Assembly: GCA_025370845.1 (NCBI GenBank)
Contig: JAMXFF010000054.1
Span: 1-47,475, forward strand
DNA: 47,475 bases
Reading direction: 5' to 3'
Origin: Laspinema palackyanum D2a
Lineage (GTDB): Bacteria > Cyanobacteriota > Cyanobacteriia > Cyanobacteriales > Laspinemataceae
The notes below the pieces were generated by a model. It searched no databases. It had not been told where the DNA came from and was given only the letters and a program-made list of their open reading frames with translations. Positions 1 to 8,121 of the stretch are shown here, one piece after another. Position 1 is the first letter of the stretch; each line of letters starts with the position of its first letter. The position numbers and the translations under genes are program-made.

Positions 1-87
1 CAAATCCTTAAGTTTATCGATTACTTCAACCGAACGAGCGCCAAACCATTCTTATGGAAATTTGAAGGCTTCAAGGAGTCTAACTAG
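1..87 (+). CDS. IS630-type transposase, C-terminal tip (cut by window start)
   Basis: Frame 1 is open from the first base to the TAG at 85-87 and encodes 28 residues containing FIDYFNRTSAKPF followed by W-K-F. A C-terminal F-I-x-Y-F-N-x-T-x-A-K-P-F-x-W block is typical of the end of IS630/Tc1-mariner-type transposases of cyanobacteria. The rest of the gene lies upstream of the window, so I cannot say whether it is intact. It sits next to the NB-ARC/TPR region and marks this edge as mobile-element territory. The assignment rests on one short motif. Confidence 0.6.
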   Translation, partial: QILKFIDYFNRTSAKPFLWKFEGFKESN

Positions 88-196
88 ACTGGCTATTTAT
101 TTTTGCACGTCTGTATTAGTCCTTGATGGAATGGAGGAGCGATCGCCCCGGGTTTGTAGTAGCGCTTTTGCGCGATCGCCCCTTCTTCTTGCCTCA

Positions 197-409
197 TTAG
201 GGTTTGTTATCCTTTCCGTTGGAGATGAGGCAGTAGACAGCGACTCCAAGGGCAGCAAACCCGGCGAGGGGTGACACAGCAGATAGGGTAATAATAGCAG
301 AGGCGATATTCAGAAGTTCCAGCAAGAACTTGGGATCTACTTTTTTGCTCATCATTCCTGAGAGGATTTGCGGGAGTTGGGTGAAAAAGAGGCGGTTTCG
401 TAGTTTCAT
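197..409 (-). CDS. Small hydrophobic membrane protein (70 aa), unknown function
   Basis: An ORF of 70 codons starts at an ATG preceded by an AGGAGA ribosome-binding site about 7 bases upstream on the minus strand, which favours a real gene. The first 30 residues are basic and polar (MKLRNR..., SKKVDPK); residues about 30-64 are hydrophobic, rich in A, L, I and V with a Pro-Leu-Ala-Gly turn, suggesting one or two membrane segments. It ends in a short charged tail (NGKDNKP). It is transcribed divergently from the NB-ARC/TPR gene and shares its repeat-bearing upstream region. I do not recognise the family. The position suggests, without proving, a partner of the STAND protein. Confidence 0.55.
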   Translation of the reverse strand: MKLRNRLFFTQLPQILSGMMSKKVDPKFLLELLNIASAIITLSAVSPLAGFAALGVAVYCLISNGKDNKP

Positions 410-447
410 CGGTGTATCTCCTATCGGGTTAACCCCATGAAAACCGC

Positions 448-513
448 CTCAGCGCTGAGTTCGGCGCTGACAACCGCTAACTCAGCGCTGACTTGAGGGT
501 GAGTTAACGCTGA
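448..513. promoter_or_regulatory. Phased operator-like repeats in the divergent promoter
   Basis: Four copies of a GCGCTGA-type core end at about 458, 470, 491 and 513, with a degenerate CCGCTAA near 474-480. The first lies in a perfect 12-bp palindrome, CTCAGCGCTGAG (448-459), and the third in TCAGCGCTGA (482-491). Spacings are near 10-12 or 21-22 bp, i.e. whole helical turns, so the copies face the same side of the DNA. They lie between the small membrane gene (minus) and the HTH-NB-ARC gene (plus). Autoregulation by the HTH protein is an inference. Confidence 0.45.
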
Positions 514-564
514 CTTGCTCAAAAAAAGGGGGTATGCTTTAGACAGCTATCTCTTCAACAAGTC

Positions 565-3500
565 ATGTCGCGTTCCATTCGGGTTCGTCAAGAATTAATC
601 CCCCGTGTCAAACAGGCGGTTACGCGCAGTGGGTTTGTGCGCCAAAAAGATGTAGCACTAGAGTTGGATCTGGCTGACTCTACAATCCGAAATTTCCTCA
701 ACGGTAGACCCGTTGATTCAACGAATTTCATAGAAATTTGTCGGGTTTTAAACTTAGAGTGGCAAGATGTGGCCGATCTGGGGGAACCCGATGGCGATGA
801 TTTATCCCAAGTCTCCGGGAAGGAACCCCAGGAGAGGAAAACCCCCGCCCAGAAAATTCCTTTCGTGTTGCCGCAACTGGATGTGTCTACCTTCACTGGG
901 AGAAGGGAGGAGTTAGACCAACTCAAACAATTGTTGAGCGATCGCCAGGGGGAGAAAGTTTGCACCATTGTGGGATTAGCTGGCGCGGGAGGAATTGGTA
1001 AATCAGCCCTCGCCTGCCACTTTGCCACTCAGCATAAAAATGATTTTCCCGATGGAGTGATTGGGTTGCGGGTGGATGGTAAAGAGCCCGATGCGATCGC
1101 CCGGGAGTTTGCCCGTCGCGGTGGCGAGCAACTCGATCTAGAAGATGAACGGGATGCCGCAACCCTGATGCAAGAGGTATTTGCACATCGGCGGATGCTG
1201 CTGATTTTCGATAATGCCGACAACAGCGACAAGATCCGAAAGTTGCGTCCCGGAGGAAACCGATGCGCGGTGATTGTTACCACGCGCGATCGCCTCTTGC
1301 CTATCGCTTTAGATATTCCAGAGCAAGGTAGAATCGACCTGCTCCCCCTGTCGGATCCCGATGCACGGCTATTGCTGGAACGACTTTTAGGTCAGGAACG
1401 GGTGAGCGCTGAACTCGAAGCTGCCCAAGAAATTATCCGACTCGTCGGCAATTTACCCCTGGCTTTACAAATCGTGGGGGCAGCATTGCAACTCAGAGCA
1501 GGACGTAGCCTCGCAGACTATGGCGCTTCCTTGAGCGAAGAACGATCGCGACTGGGAAGGCTGAAGCTTCGCGGCGAGGAACATCTCAATGTCCAGGCGT
1601 CCCTGTCTTTGAGTTTGGAGATGTTAGAACCGGAGGAGATTGATTTCTTTGCCTGTGTGAGCGTTTGTGCTGAAAATGGATTTTCCCGGCAAGCGGCGAT
1701 CGCAGCGAGTGGATGCGAGGATGAGTTTCTAGCCGAGGATTATCTAGCTTGTCTCTATCGCCTTTCTTTGCTGAACTATTCTGAGGTGGGAGAAAACCGC
1801 TTCGTATTTCACCCCCTCATCCGATTATTTGCTGGGGAACTTGCACAGAAGCGGCAATTGCGAGAATTGGCAGCAGCACGACACGCTCAGTTTTATATCG
1901 AGTGGGTCAAGTCCAGGGAGGAGAACAATCCTGCCGTAGCTGCTGCGATCGCAGAAGAATTCGACGAGATTATCTTAGCGGCGAATTGGATGCAGTGCCA
2001 GGAAACAACATCTAAAACCGACGAAAAGGAAAAATACAGTTTTTTCTACTGCCTTCCGCCATTTTTAGAATTGTATGGTCAATGGCAGAAAGCAGTTGAG
2101 CTGGCTTCTAACTTTCAGTTATTAGCGCAGGTCAATGAAGATTGGGATTGGGCTGCTAAATTCCGAATTAAGCAGGCCAAATATCTGTCACTTCAGGGTG
2201 AATTTTCCACCGCTGAAGAGGTTTTGGCGGGGATTCCAGACATCCTCAGTCGGATTGAGGTAGAAAGCACTCGTCAGCGTTCTGAAGTAAAGTGGCTCAC
2301 GACGTTGGGAGGCATACAGCAAAAGCAAGGACAACTGGATGAAGCGCTCACAGTCCTCCAGCGCAGTGTTGAGATTGCCGAAACCCTTAAGGACCAACCT
2401 TCCCTTGCCATCGGACTCAACAGCTTAGGAGGGTTACTCCAACAACTCGGACGCAGCGATGAAGCCCTGGATGCGTTCCAGCGCCAAGTTGCCATCACCG
2501 AAACCCTCAACGACCAACGACAACTTGCTATTGGACTCAACAGCTTAGGAGGGTTACTCCAACAACTCGGACGCAGCGATGAAGCCCTGGATGCGTTCCA
2601 GCGCCAAGTTGCCATCACCGAAACCCTCAACGACCAACGTTCTCTTGCCATTGGACTCAACCGCTTAGGGGGGTTACTGCAACAACTCGGACGCAGCGAT
2701 GAAGCCCTCAATGCGTTTCAGCGCAGTGTTGCCATCAGTGAAACCCTCAACGACCAACGTTCTATTACCATCGGACTCAACCGCTTAGGTGGGTTACTCC
2801 AACAACTCGGACGCAGCGATGAAGCCCTCAATGCGTTTCAGCGCAGTGTTGCCATCAGCGAAACCCTCAACGACCAACCTTCCCTTGCCATCGGACTCAA
2901 TCGCTTAGGGGGGTTACTCCAACAACTCGGACGCAGCGATGAAGCCCTAGATGTATTCCAGCGCCAAGTTGCCATCAGCGAAACCCTCAACGACCAACGT
3001 TCTATTACCATCGGACTCAACTGCTTAGGGGGGTTACTCCAACAACTCGGACGCAACGATGAAGCCCTAGATGCGTTCCAGCGCCAAGTTGTCATCAGCG
3101 AAGCACTTAACGACCAACGTTCTATTACCATCGGACTCAACTGCTTAGGGGGGTTACTCCAACAACTCGGACGCAGCGATGAAGCCCTGGATGCGTTCCA
3201 GCGCCAAGTTGCCATCACCGAAACACTTAACGACCAACCTTTTGCCATCGGACTCAACCGCTTAGGGGGGTTACTCCAACAACTCGGACGCAGCGATGAA
3301 GCCCTAGATGTATTCCAGCGCAGTGTTGCCATCAGCGAAACCCTCAACGACCAACCTTCCCTTGCCATCGGACTCAACCGCTTAGGGGGGTTACTCCAAC
3401 AACTCGGACGCAGCAATGAAGCCCTAGATGTATTCCAGCGCAGTGTTGCCCTCAGCGAAACACTTAACGACCAACGTTCTCTTACCATCGGACTCAACTG

Positions 3501-4776
3501 CTTAGGGGGGTTACTCCAACAACTCGGACGCAGCGATGAAGCCCTAGATGCGTTCCAGCGCCAAGTTGCCCTCAGCGAAACACTTAACGACCAACCTTCC
3601 CTTGCCATCGGACTCAACCGCTTAGGGGGGTTATTCCAACAACTCGGACGCAGCGATGAAGCCCTAGATGTATTCCAGCGAAGTATAGCAATTGAGGAGC
3701 AAAAAGGTAACGCGCGAGGACTGGCAATGAGATTGAGCAGTTTCAGCCGATTTCTGCGGGAACAGAATCGGATTGAAGAGGCAATTGCCACTCTGCACCG
3801 TCTTGCTGCGATCGAGGATGAACTGGGAAACCCCCAAGGTGTGGTAATGACGCTTACCAGTATCGTCGGTTTATTGAGAGAGGAGGGGCGTTTTGAGGAA
3901 GCGATTGTCATTAGCAACCAAATCCTGACTCAGGAAAAGGAACTTGGCAACGAACAACAACAAGCACAGACACTCACACTATTAGGTGGAGTGCTGCAAC
4001 AGCAAGGGTGCTTGGAGGAAGCAATTGATGTGTTTGAGCGTGCTATTCAACTCAACGAAAAACTAGGGCAAAAACAATATCAAATAGCAGGGCTGGGTGA
4101 TTTGGCTGGACTGCTGCATCAGCAGGGGTGTTTGTTACTCCAAAACTCAGAAAACTGGGATAAAGCAGAAGCACTCCTGCGCCGCAGTCAGGAAATTTTT
4201 GAGGATTTAGAGAGTGACCGACCTCTGGCAATGGTCTTGAACAGCTTGGGCGGACTACTCAGGAAACGGTGCAAATGGGATGAAGCAGAGCATATTATCC
4301 GTTGCAGCTACGATTTGGCCTTTAAAGTTGAAGATTTGCGAGGACAGGCGATCGTTCTCAATAGCTTGGCACAGGTACTGCAATTGCAGGAAAGTGAAGA
4401 AAAATTTTCTCAAGCTATTGCAGCGTTTAAACAGAGCATAAAATTGGGAAAGGAAATCAATGATTTAGAACATTTGGCCAAAGTTCACACGGCTATGGGC
4501 AAAGCCTTAATTCACCAGCGAAATTTTGAAGAGGCAGCCGCGCAACTCGTCGAAGGGTTTAAAATTGATGAAGGTTTGAAAAATAAGCGAGGGTTAGAGC
4601 TAGTCACGCCCAATTTAACCTATGCACTCACAATGTTGGGCAAAGGAGATGAAGCGAGAACCTATTGTCAAAAAGCGCTGGAAATCGCCCCAAAGAGTCA
4701 ACGCTTGCTGGAGCTTTACGATCGCATTGCTTCCCCGAAACCCCGAGTCGAGAAAAAGATGCCTAAACGGCGGTAA
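565..4776 (+). CDS. HTH - NB-ARC - TPR STAND ATPase (1403 aa)
   Basis: The N-terminus (about residues 1-70) looks like a helix-turn-helix domain (RQKDVALELDLADSTIRNFL region). A STAND NTPase follows: Walker A GAGGIGKS at 140-147, Walker B LLIFDNAD with D216, VIVTTR at 236-241, NLPLAL at 296-301 and an MHD-like FHPL at 415-418. A linker leads into about twenty 40-residue TPR units. Units at residues 612-1050 are nearly identical in both protein and DNA; those before and after are diverged. Such proteins are thought to oligomerise when the repeats sense a ligand or invader and to act in signalling or conflict (family knowledge). No effector domain is seen before the TAA, but a cold-shock-like segment follows in frame. 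No clear ribosome-binding site precedes the ATG. Ligand and output are unknown. Confidence 0.9.
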   Translation: MSRSIRVRQELIPRVKQAVTRSGFVRQKDVALELDLADSTIRNFLNGRPVDSTNFIEICRVLNLEWQDVADLGEPDGDDLSQVSGKEPQERKTPAQKIPFVLPQLDVSTFTGRREELDQLKQLLSDRQGEKVCTIVGLAGAGGIGKSALACHFATQHKNDFPDGVIGLRVDGKEPDAIAREFARRGGEQLDLEDERDAATLMQEVFAHRRMLLIFDNADNSDKIRKLRPGGNRCAVIVTTRDRLLPIALDIPEQGRIDLLPLSDPDARLLLERLLGQERVSAELEAAQEIIRLVGNLPLALQIVGAALQLRAGRSLADYGASLSEERSRLGRLKLRGEEHLNVQASLSLSLEMLEPEEIDFFACVSVCAENGFSRQAAIAASGCEDEFLAEDYLACLYRLSLLNYSEVGENRFVFHPLIRLFAGELAQKRQLRELAAARHAQFYIEWVKSREENNPAVAAAIAEEFDEIILAANWMQCQETTSKTDEKEKYSFFYCLPPFLELYGQWQKAVELASNFQLLAQVNEDWDWAAKFRIKQAKYLSLQGEFSTAEEVLAGIPDILSRIEVESTRQRSEVKWLTTLGGIQQKQGQLDEALTVLQRSVEIAETLKDQPSLAIGLNSLGGLLQQLGRSDEALDAFQRQVAITETLNDQRQLAIGLNSLGGLLQQLGRSDEALDAFQRQVAITETLNDQRSLAIGLNRLGGLLQQLGRSDEALNAFQRSVAISETLNDQRSITIGLNRLGGLLQQLGRSDEALNAFQRSVAISETLNDQPSLAIGLNRLGGLLQQLGRSDEALDVFQRQVAISETLNDQRSITIGLNCLGGLLQQLGRNDEALDAFQRQVVISEALNDQRSITIGLNCLGGLLQQLGRSDEALDAFQRQVAITETLNDQPFAIGLNRLGGLLQQLGRSDEALDVFQRSVAISETLNDQPSLAIGLNRLGGLLQQLGRSNEALDVFQRSVALSETLNDQRSLTIGLNCLGGLLQQLGRSDEALDAFQRQVALSETLNDQPSLAIGLNRLGGLFQQLGRSDEALDVFQRSIAIEEQKGNARGLAMRLSSFSRFLREQNRIEEAIATLHRLAAIEDELGNPQGVVMTLTSIVGLLREEGRFEEAIVISNQILTQEKELGNEQQQAQTLTLLGGVLQQQGCLEEAIDVFERAIQLNEKLGQKQYQIAGLGDLAGLLHQQGCLLLQNSENWDKAEALLRRSQEIFEDLESDRPLAMVLNSLGGLLRKRCKWDEAEHIIRCSYDLAFKVEDLRGQAIVLNSLAQVLQLQESEEKFSQAIAAFKQSIKLGKEINDLEHLAKVHTAMGKALIHQRNFEEAAAQLVEGFKIDEGLKNKRGLELVTPNLTYALTMLGKGDEARTYCQKALEIAPKSQRLLELYDRIASPKPRVEKKMPKRR
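2398..3714 (+). repeat. Eleven near-identical 120-bp repeats coding TPR units
   Basis: Units begin at 2398, 2518, 2638, 2758, 2878, 2998, 3118, 3238, 3355, 3475 and 3595. Each encodes 40 residues around the core LGGLLQQLGRSDEALDAFQR. The unit at 3238 lacks one codon (117 bp). Silent positions are nearly as conserved as coding ones, which points to recent amplification or gene conversion. Differences fall at a few positions with two or three alternatives, such as P/R at 1, S/R/C in the N-x-L position, D/N, A/V, and RQV versus RSV, combined in mosaic fashion. Confidence 0.95.
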
Positions 4777-4980
4777 GTTAAATTTATTCGGTACGATCCT
4801 CAAAGCGCTCAACACTGGGGATATATTGCACCAGAAGATCGCAGTGCGGATATTCGCTTTTATGAAAACTCTATCAATCCGGGTGTTTTGTCTCAACTCA
4901 AAACCGGAATGCGGGTTGAAGTTGAGGTTAAAGAAACCCCCACCGGGCCGAGGGCCAAAAGCGTTAAAATAATGCCGTGA
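4777..4980 (+). pseudogene. Cold-shock-domain-like segment, in frame behind a TAA
   Basis: Directly after the TAA at 4774-4776 the same frame stays open for 67 codons to a TGA at 4978-4980. The translation starts VKFIRYDP, continues WGYIAPEDRSADIRFYENSI, then L-x-x-G-M-R-V-E-V-E-V and a T-G-P-R-A-K-S-V-K end. This follows the five-strand cold-shock pattern (V-K-W/F, G-F/Y-I-x-P-D/E-D, D-V/I-F-F, G-x-x-V, G-P-x-A-x-x-V). No ATG, GTG or TTG start suits the domain and there is no spacer, so it looks like the former C-terminus of the TPR protein severed by a point mutation, or reached by readthrough. Confidence 0.65.
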
Positions 4981-5081
4981 AAAAAGCTGTCCAAGATTAA
5001 TAGAACATATTTTGGCAATATTTTTCATTCAGCGAGATCGCCTCTTCCTACTACCAGAAAGGCGATCGCACCTCCAATCCT

Positions 5082-5795
5082 TTAACTATCCGGATCCACT
5101 CCCAACTCCCGCAACCGTTGCGCCAGTCGTTCAGCGCGTTGGCGCTCTTGTTCAGCGCGTTCCTCGGGCCATAGGAGGAGTTCTCCTTCGGCATTCCACC
5201 AGCGCAACCAATAGCCGGTACGATTATCGCCCTTTCCCTGCCAGACTCCTAAAAAGAGTTCTAATCCGGGAATCCAATATCGACCGTCGGCATTGGTCGT
5301 CTGGATTTGGTAGCGATCGCTCTCTAATCGATAGACTTCTAAAGTCGCAGTTTGCGGTTGGAAAATCGCATAAATTGGTACCTTCACCACCCGCTCGTAA
5401 AAATACCACTTCCCGATGCGCTGTTGAAACTCCACGGAGTATTCTTCGCCGTAGGTATCGGATAGAAATTCCATCACCACTAACGGAACGGGTCCTTCGG
5501 TGTGGGGAGTGTAGCTGCGACGGGGATAGGGATGCGGCCAAGGTTCTACCGGACGGACGTACATCCAATCGGGCGCTTTACAAAGGATGCGATTATTAAT
5601 TGCGGCGCAGAGGGCAAAATTTGAGACAATTAAAGCCTCTTCTACTAATGCCGGAGGAAGGGCTTGACGCAGAGCATTTGCTAGTAAAGGATGTTCTGTA
5701 TTTTCCACTGGATCGTCAGGCAGTACAAAGTCATCTGGCAGTTTAGGCCAGGTAATTTTTATCTCAGAAACTGGGGTTTGAGGTATGACAGACAT
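5082..5795 (-). CDS. Uma2 family (DUF820) endonuclease-fold protein
   Basis: The product has the layout of the cyanobacterial Uma2/DUF820 family, a PD-(D/E)XK nuclease-fold group: a helical N-terminus with ALPPALVEEALIVSNFALCAAIN, then APDWMYVRPVEPW, a strand with LVVMEFLS, and K-W-Y-F-Y-E-R-x-x-K-V-P-I-Y. The C-terminus is a basic, glutamine- and arginine-rich coiled coil (EERAEQERQRAERLAQRLRE). The ATG at 5795 is chosen because a GGGAGGT ribosome-binding site lies 6 bases ahead; the upstream in-frame ATG at 5810 overlaps that site. The gene converges on the NB-ARC gene. The biological role of Uma2 proteins is not known. Confidence 0.85.
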   Translation of the reverse strand: MSVIPQTPVSEIKITWPKLPDDFVLPDDPVENTEHPLLANALRQALPPALVEEALIVSNFALCAAINNRILCKAPDWMYVRPVEPWPHPYPRRSYTPHTEGPVPLVVMEFLSDTYGEEYSVEFQQRIGKWYFYERVVKVPIYAIFQPQTATLEVYRLESDRYQIQTTNADGRYWIPGLELFLGVWQGKGDNRTGYWLRWWNAEGELLLWPEERAEQERQRAERLAQRLRELGVDPDS

Positions 5796-5906
5796 TATGC
5801 AACCTCCCATGACCGTTAATAGGGAATTTGCTGTTATTCTATCGGATAGAAGCTGGCGATCGCATCCCCGACCGATTTAACCTCAATTCATGCTGTCTGC
5901 CCTCTG

Positions 5907-5915
5907 TGCTACAAT
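5907..5915 (+). promoter_or_regulatory. Candidate extended -10 promoter for the AbiE-like pair
   Basis: TGCTACAAT fits an extended -10 element (TGn-TACAAT) and lies 67 bases before the ATG at 5982. No good -35 box is seen at the expected distance. Prediction from motif only. Confidence 0.35.
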
Positions 5916-5981
5916 GACACCAGAAAATCCGGCTTTTAACAACCTTTCCTTAAAAATTGAGAATCCACCGCATTGGCATCC

Positions 5982-7034
5982 ATGAAACAAGAAAGTCCGT
6001 TGTTGCGAGAGTGCCTAGACCATATGAATGCTTTACCGGATATTGAGGCGAGAAACGGCGATCGCAACTCGATTACTATCCGCAACTGCGATAAATCGGT
6101 AGATTATGCTTACAAAATTCAGCCAGATGTTACAGGCACTACCGCTGAACTCATTATCCCATATTTTCAACGATTTGAACGAAATAACGGAGATAAAATT
6201 CTCCTGATTACCCGCTACTTATCCAACCCCGCCATCGATATTTTGCTGGAAAAACAGATAGAGTTTATCGATACAGCAGGCAATATTTATCTCAATAATC
6301 CAGCCGCTTATATTCTGATTCGCGGTCAGCGTCGGCCAAAGGGGAACCCTTTGTCTCGTTCCAAAATCACCGTTACGACACTTAAACTCATCTATATTTT
6401 ATTGAAAAATCCCCACATTTTGCAGGCCACTGTGGGCGATATCGCTGCGGCTGCTGGTATTGCATCCTCAACGGTGCTTCGTAGCCTTCAGGATTTATAT
6501 GAGTTGGGCTATTTACAACGGCAACGAGATGGAAACTATCGAATTGTTAACTATCCCAAACTTTTAGAGCGTTGGGAAATGGGCTACGCTGAAAGTCTTC
6601 GCCCCCAACTGATAGTGGAAGCTTTTACCCCTGCAGGAGAGGAGAGCTTTTCAGATGTAGCAGAGCGTCTTATGGAAGGAGCGAAAGAGGGTAAATTTTT
6701 GTTGGGCGGAGAACTGGGGGCAGCGATCGCAACGGATTATCTTCGTCCCCAAAGCGCTACATTGCATTTAGTTGAGAGTGGTCCTCAGACCTCGGTGAAA
6801 TCACAAGCGATGGCAATTGCCGCAAAAATGAGGCTTAAGCCCAATCTAAAAGGAAACATCGTCTTTGTCCAGCAATTTGGTAAGCAGAATGTCTGGAGTG
6901 AGGATGGGATGGAAACCCTCGCAGATCCATTGCTGCTTCATGCAGAGTTGCTGTTAATTCCGGATGAGCGATCGCAAGAAACTGCCGATCGCCTTTACAC
7001 AAATTCTATTGCACCTAGGCAGCACAATGCTTGA
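5982..7034 (+). CDS. AbiEi-like type IV antitoxin / winged-helix protein
   Basis: A 350-residue protein counted from the ATG at 5982; a TTG three codons upstream is also possible. The N-terminal half has a nuclease-like pattern (ILLITRYLSNPAIDILLEKQ then EFIDTAGNIYLN). Residues about 125-190 form a winged helix (VGDIAAAAGIASSTVLRSLQ, then ELGYLQRQRDGNYRIV). The C-terminal half resembles the AbiEi-type domain, with FLLGGELGAAIATDYLRP and LADPLLLHAELLLI. The next gene overlaps its stop by 8 bases and encodes a nucleotidyltransferase, the usual partner of this antitoxin class. In the family the antitoxin represses its promoter and counters the toxin. The AbiE assignment is by fold and pairing; phage resistance is not shown. 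Confidence 0.75.
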   Translation: MKQESPLLRECLDHMNALPDIEARNGDRNSITIRNCDKSVDYAYKIQPDVTGTTAELIIPYFQRFERNNGDKILLITRYLSNPAIDILLEKQIEFIDTAGNIYLNNPAAYILIRGQRRPKGNPLSRSKITVTTLKLIYILLKNPHILQATVGDIAAAAGIASSTVLRSLQDLYELGYLQRQRDGNYRIVNYPKLLERWEMGYAESLRPQLIVEAFTPAGEESFSDVAERLMEGAKEGKFLLGGELGAAIATDYLRPQSATLHLVESGPQTSVKSQAMAIAAKMRLKPNLKGNIVFVQQFGKQNVWSEDGMETLADPLLLHAELLLIPDERSQETADRLYTNSIAPRQHNA

Positions 7035-7875
7035 ACCGCAAGAGAAGCAGGTTTTAGTCGATCTCAAGGCTGTACTAGATTCCCTAGATCTGCCCATGCT
7101 TGTGGTCGGTGCTGGAGCCAGGTTGTTAATTTTTGACCGACAATACAACAGGGAAGGTCGTGCGACAAAAGACGGGGATGTTGCAGTAGAGTTAGATAGC
7201 TGGTCAGATTTTCAAACCCTGTGCGATCGCCTGACTCTTGGAGAAAACCCCCGCTTCAAAGTCGCTCATAAAGTTCCTCATAAATTCATTCACATGGAAA
7301 CAGGTGTAGAGGTTGATATTGTACCTTTTGGAGAAATCGGTCAACCGAAACAGGAAATTGAATGGGAGGATGGCCTTAAAATGAATTTACTCGGATTGGA
7401 AGAGGCTTTACTATGCGCCAAAGAGCAAGTCATTGACGACGACCTTGTGCTTCCAGTTGTAGATCCTCCCGCTTTTTTGGGTCTTAAACTCATTGCTTGG
7501 TCAGATCGGGGAGGCAATAAAGATTTAAAAGACATCGATTTTATAATTGGAGGAATCGCGGATAGGGGAATTTATGACGAGCGCATTTTTGAAGAACTGG
7601 TCAATGAAATTTCTGAAGGACAAGTTGAGTATCTAGCTGCGCCTACTTTCTTACTAGGGCGAGACATTCGGCGGATGTTTCGGGATGCCACAGTCAGTAA
7701 AATTAATGAAATATTGTCGGAAATCTTGGAGAACCGGGATACAGTGATTCCACAACTCATTCCCCGGACTGTAACTGACAACGAAGAATGGGACGATCGC
7801 TTCGATGCGATCGTTCGACGTTTTGAAGTGTTACAACGCGGGATACTGTCTCCTCCCTCTCCAGACAATACCTAG
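7027..7875 (+). CDS. AbiEii-like nucleotidyltransferase toxin
   Basis: A 282-residue protein from the ATG at 7027, which overlaps the stop of the upstream gene by 8 bases; an ATG at 6964 in the same frame would overlap far more and is less likely. The DNA polymerase-beta nucleotidyltransferase signature is visible: VVGAGARLL, then TKDGDVAVEL with D49-x-D51 and a third acidic strand VEVDIVPFG with D97. A hydrophobic segment, EEALLCAKEQ to PVVDPPAFLGLKLIAW, and KDLKDIDFI follow. AbiEii toxins transfer nucleotides to tRNA in characterised members (family knowledge); the substrate here is unknown. The frame continues open beyond its TAG. Confidence 0.78.
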   Translation: MLEPQEKQVLVDLKAVLDSLDLPMLVVGAGARLLIFDRQYNREGRATKDGDVAVELDSWSDFQTLCDRLTLGENPRFKVAHKVPHKFIHMETGVEVDIVPFGEIGQPKQEIEWEDGLKMNLLGLEEALLCAKEQVIDDDLVLPVVDPPAFLGLKLIAWSDRGGNKDLKDIDFIIGGIADRGIYDERIFEELVNEISEGQVEYLAAPTFLLGRDIRRMFRDATVSKINEILSEILENRDTVIPQLIPRTVTDNEEWDDRFDAIVRRFEVLQRGILSPPSPDNT

Positions 7876-8056
7876 TTCTGGACCTCAAAAGTCAATTTCG
7901 AGGTTATCGATAGGCTTCCAGAAACGATAAAACTGCTTAAGGAAAAACCTGACCCAGTTTTATTGAGTCAGATTTTCAAACGCTTATCCAGTCTGGGCTG
8001 TATCCATCCACATTCATAAATTGAAGCGTAAGTTCTAATTCCATTAGAAATATAGA

Positions 8057-8100
8057 AAAATTGAGAAGACAGAACCCTAGGATTCTATCTTCTCAATTTT
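8057..8100. terminator. Bidirectional hairpin between convergent genes
   Basis: A 13-bp stem (AAAATTGAGAAGA at 8057-8069 with its complement at 8088-8100) continues inward through a mismatch into AGAA/TTCT around a CCTAGG loop. It is A-rich on one side and T-rich on the other, so it can end transcription from both the AbiE pair and ycf51. A 7-bp CAATTTT motif is repeated tandemly next to it (about 8094-8119). Confidence 0.7.
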
Positions 8101-8121
8101 CAATTTTCAATTTTCAATTGT

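Noticed and set aside
62-274. 70-codon plus-strand ORF near the window start
   Set aside because: It overlaps the transposase tail and the minus-strand small membrane gene, which has a clear ribosome-binding site; this ORF has neither that nor a recognisable product.
2838-3917. Long minus-strand ORF of 359 codons
   Set aside because: It is the reverse shadow of the TPR repeats, open only because the repeat has no stop in that frame.
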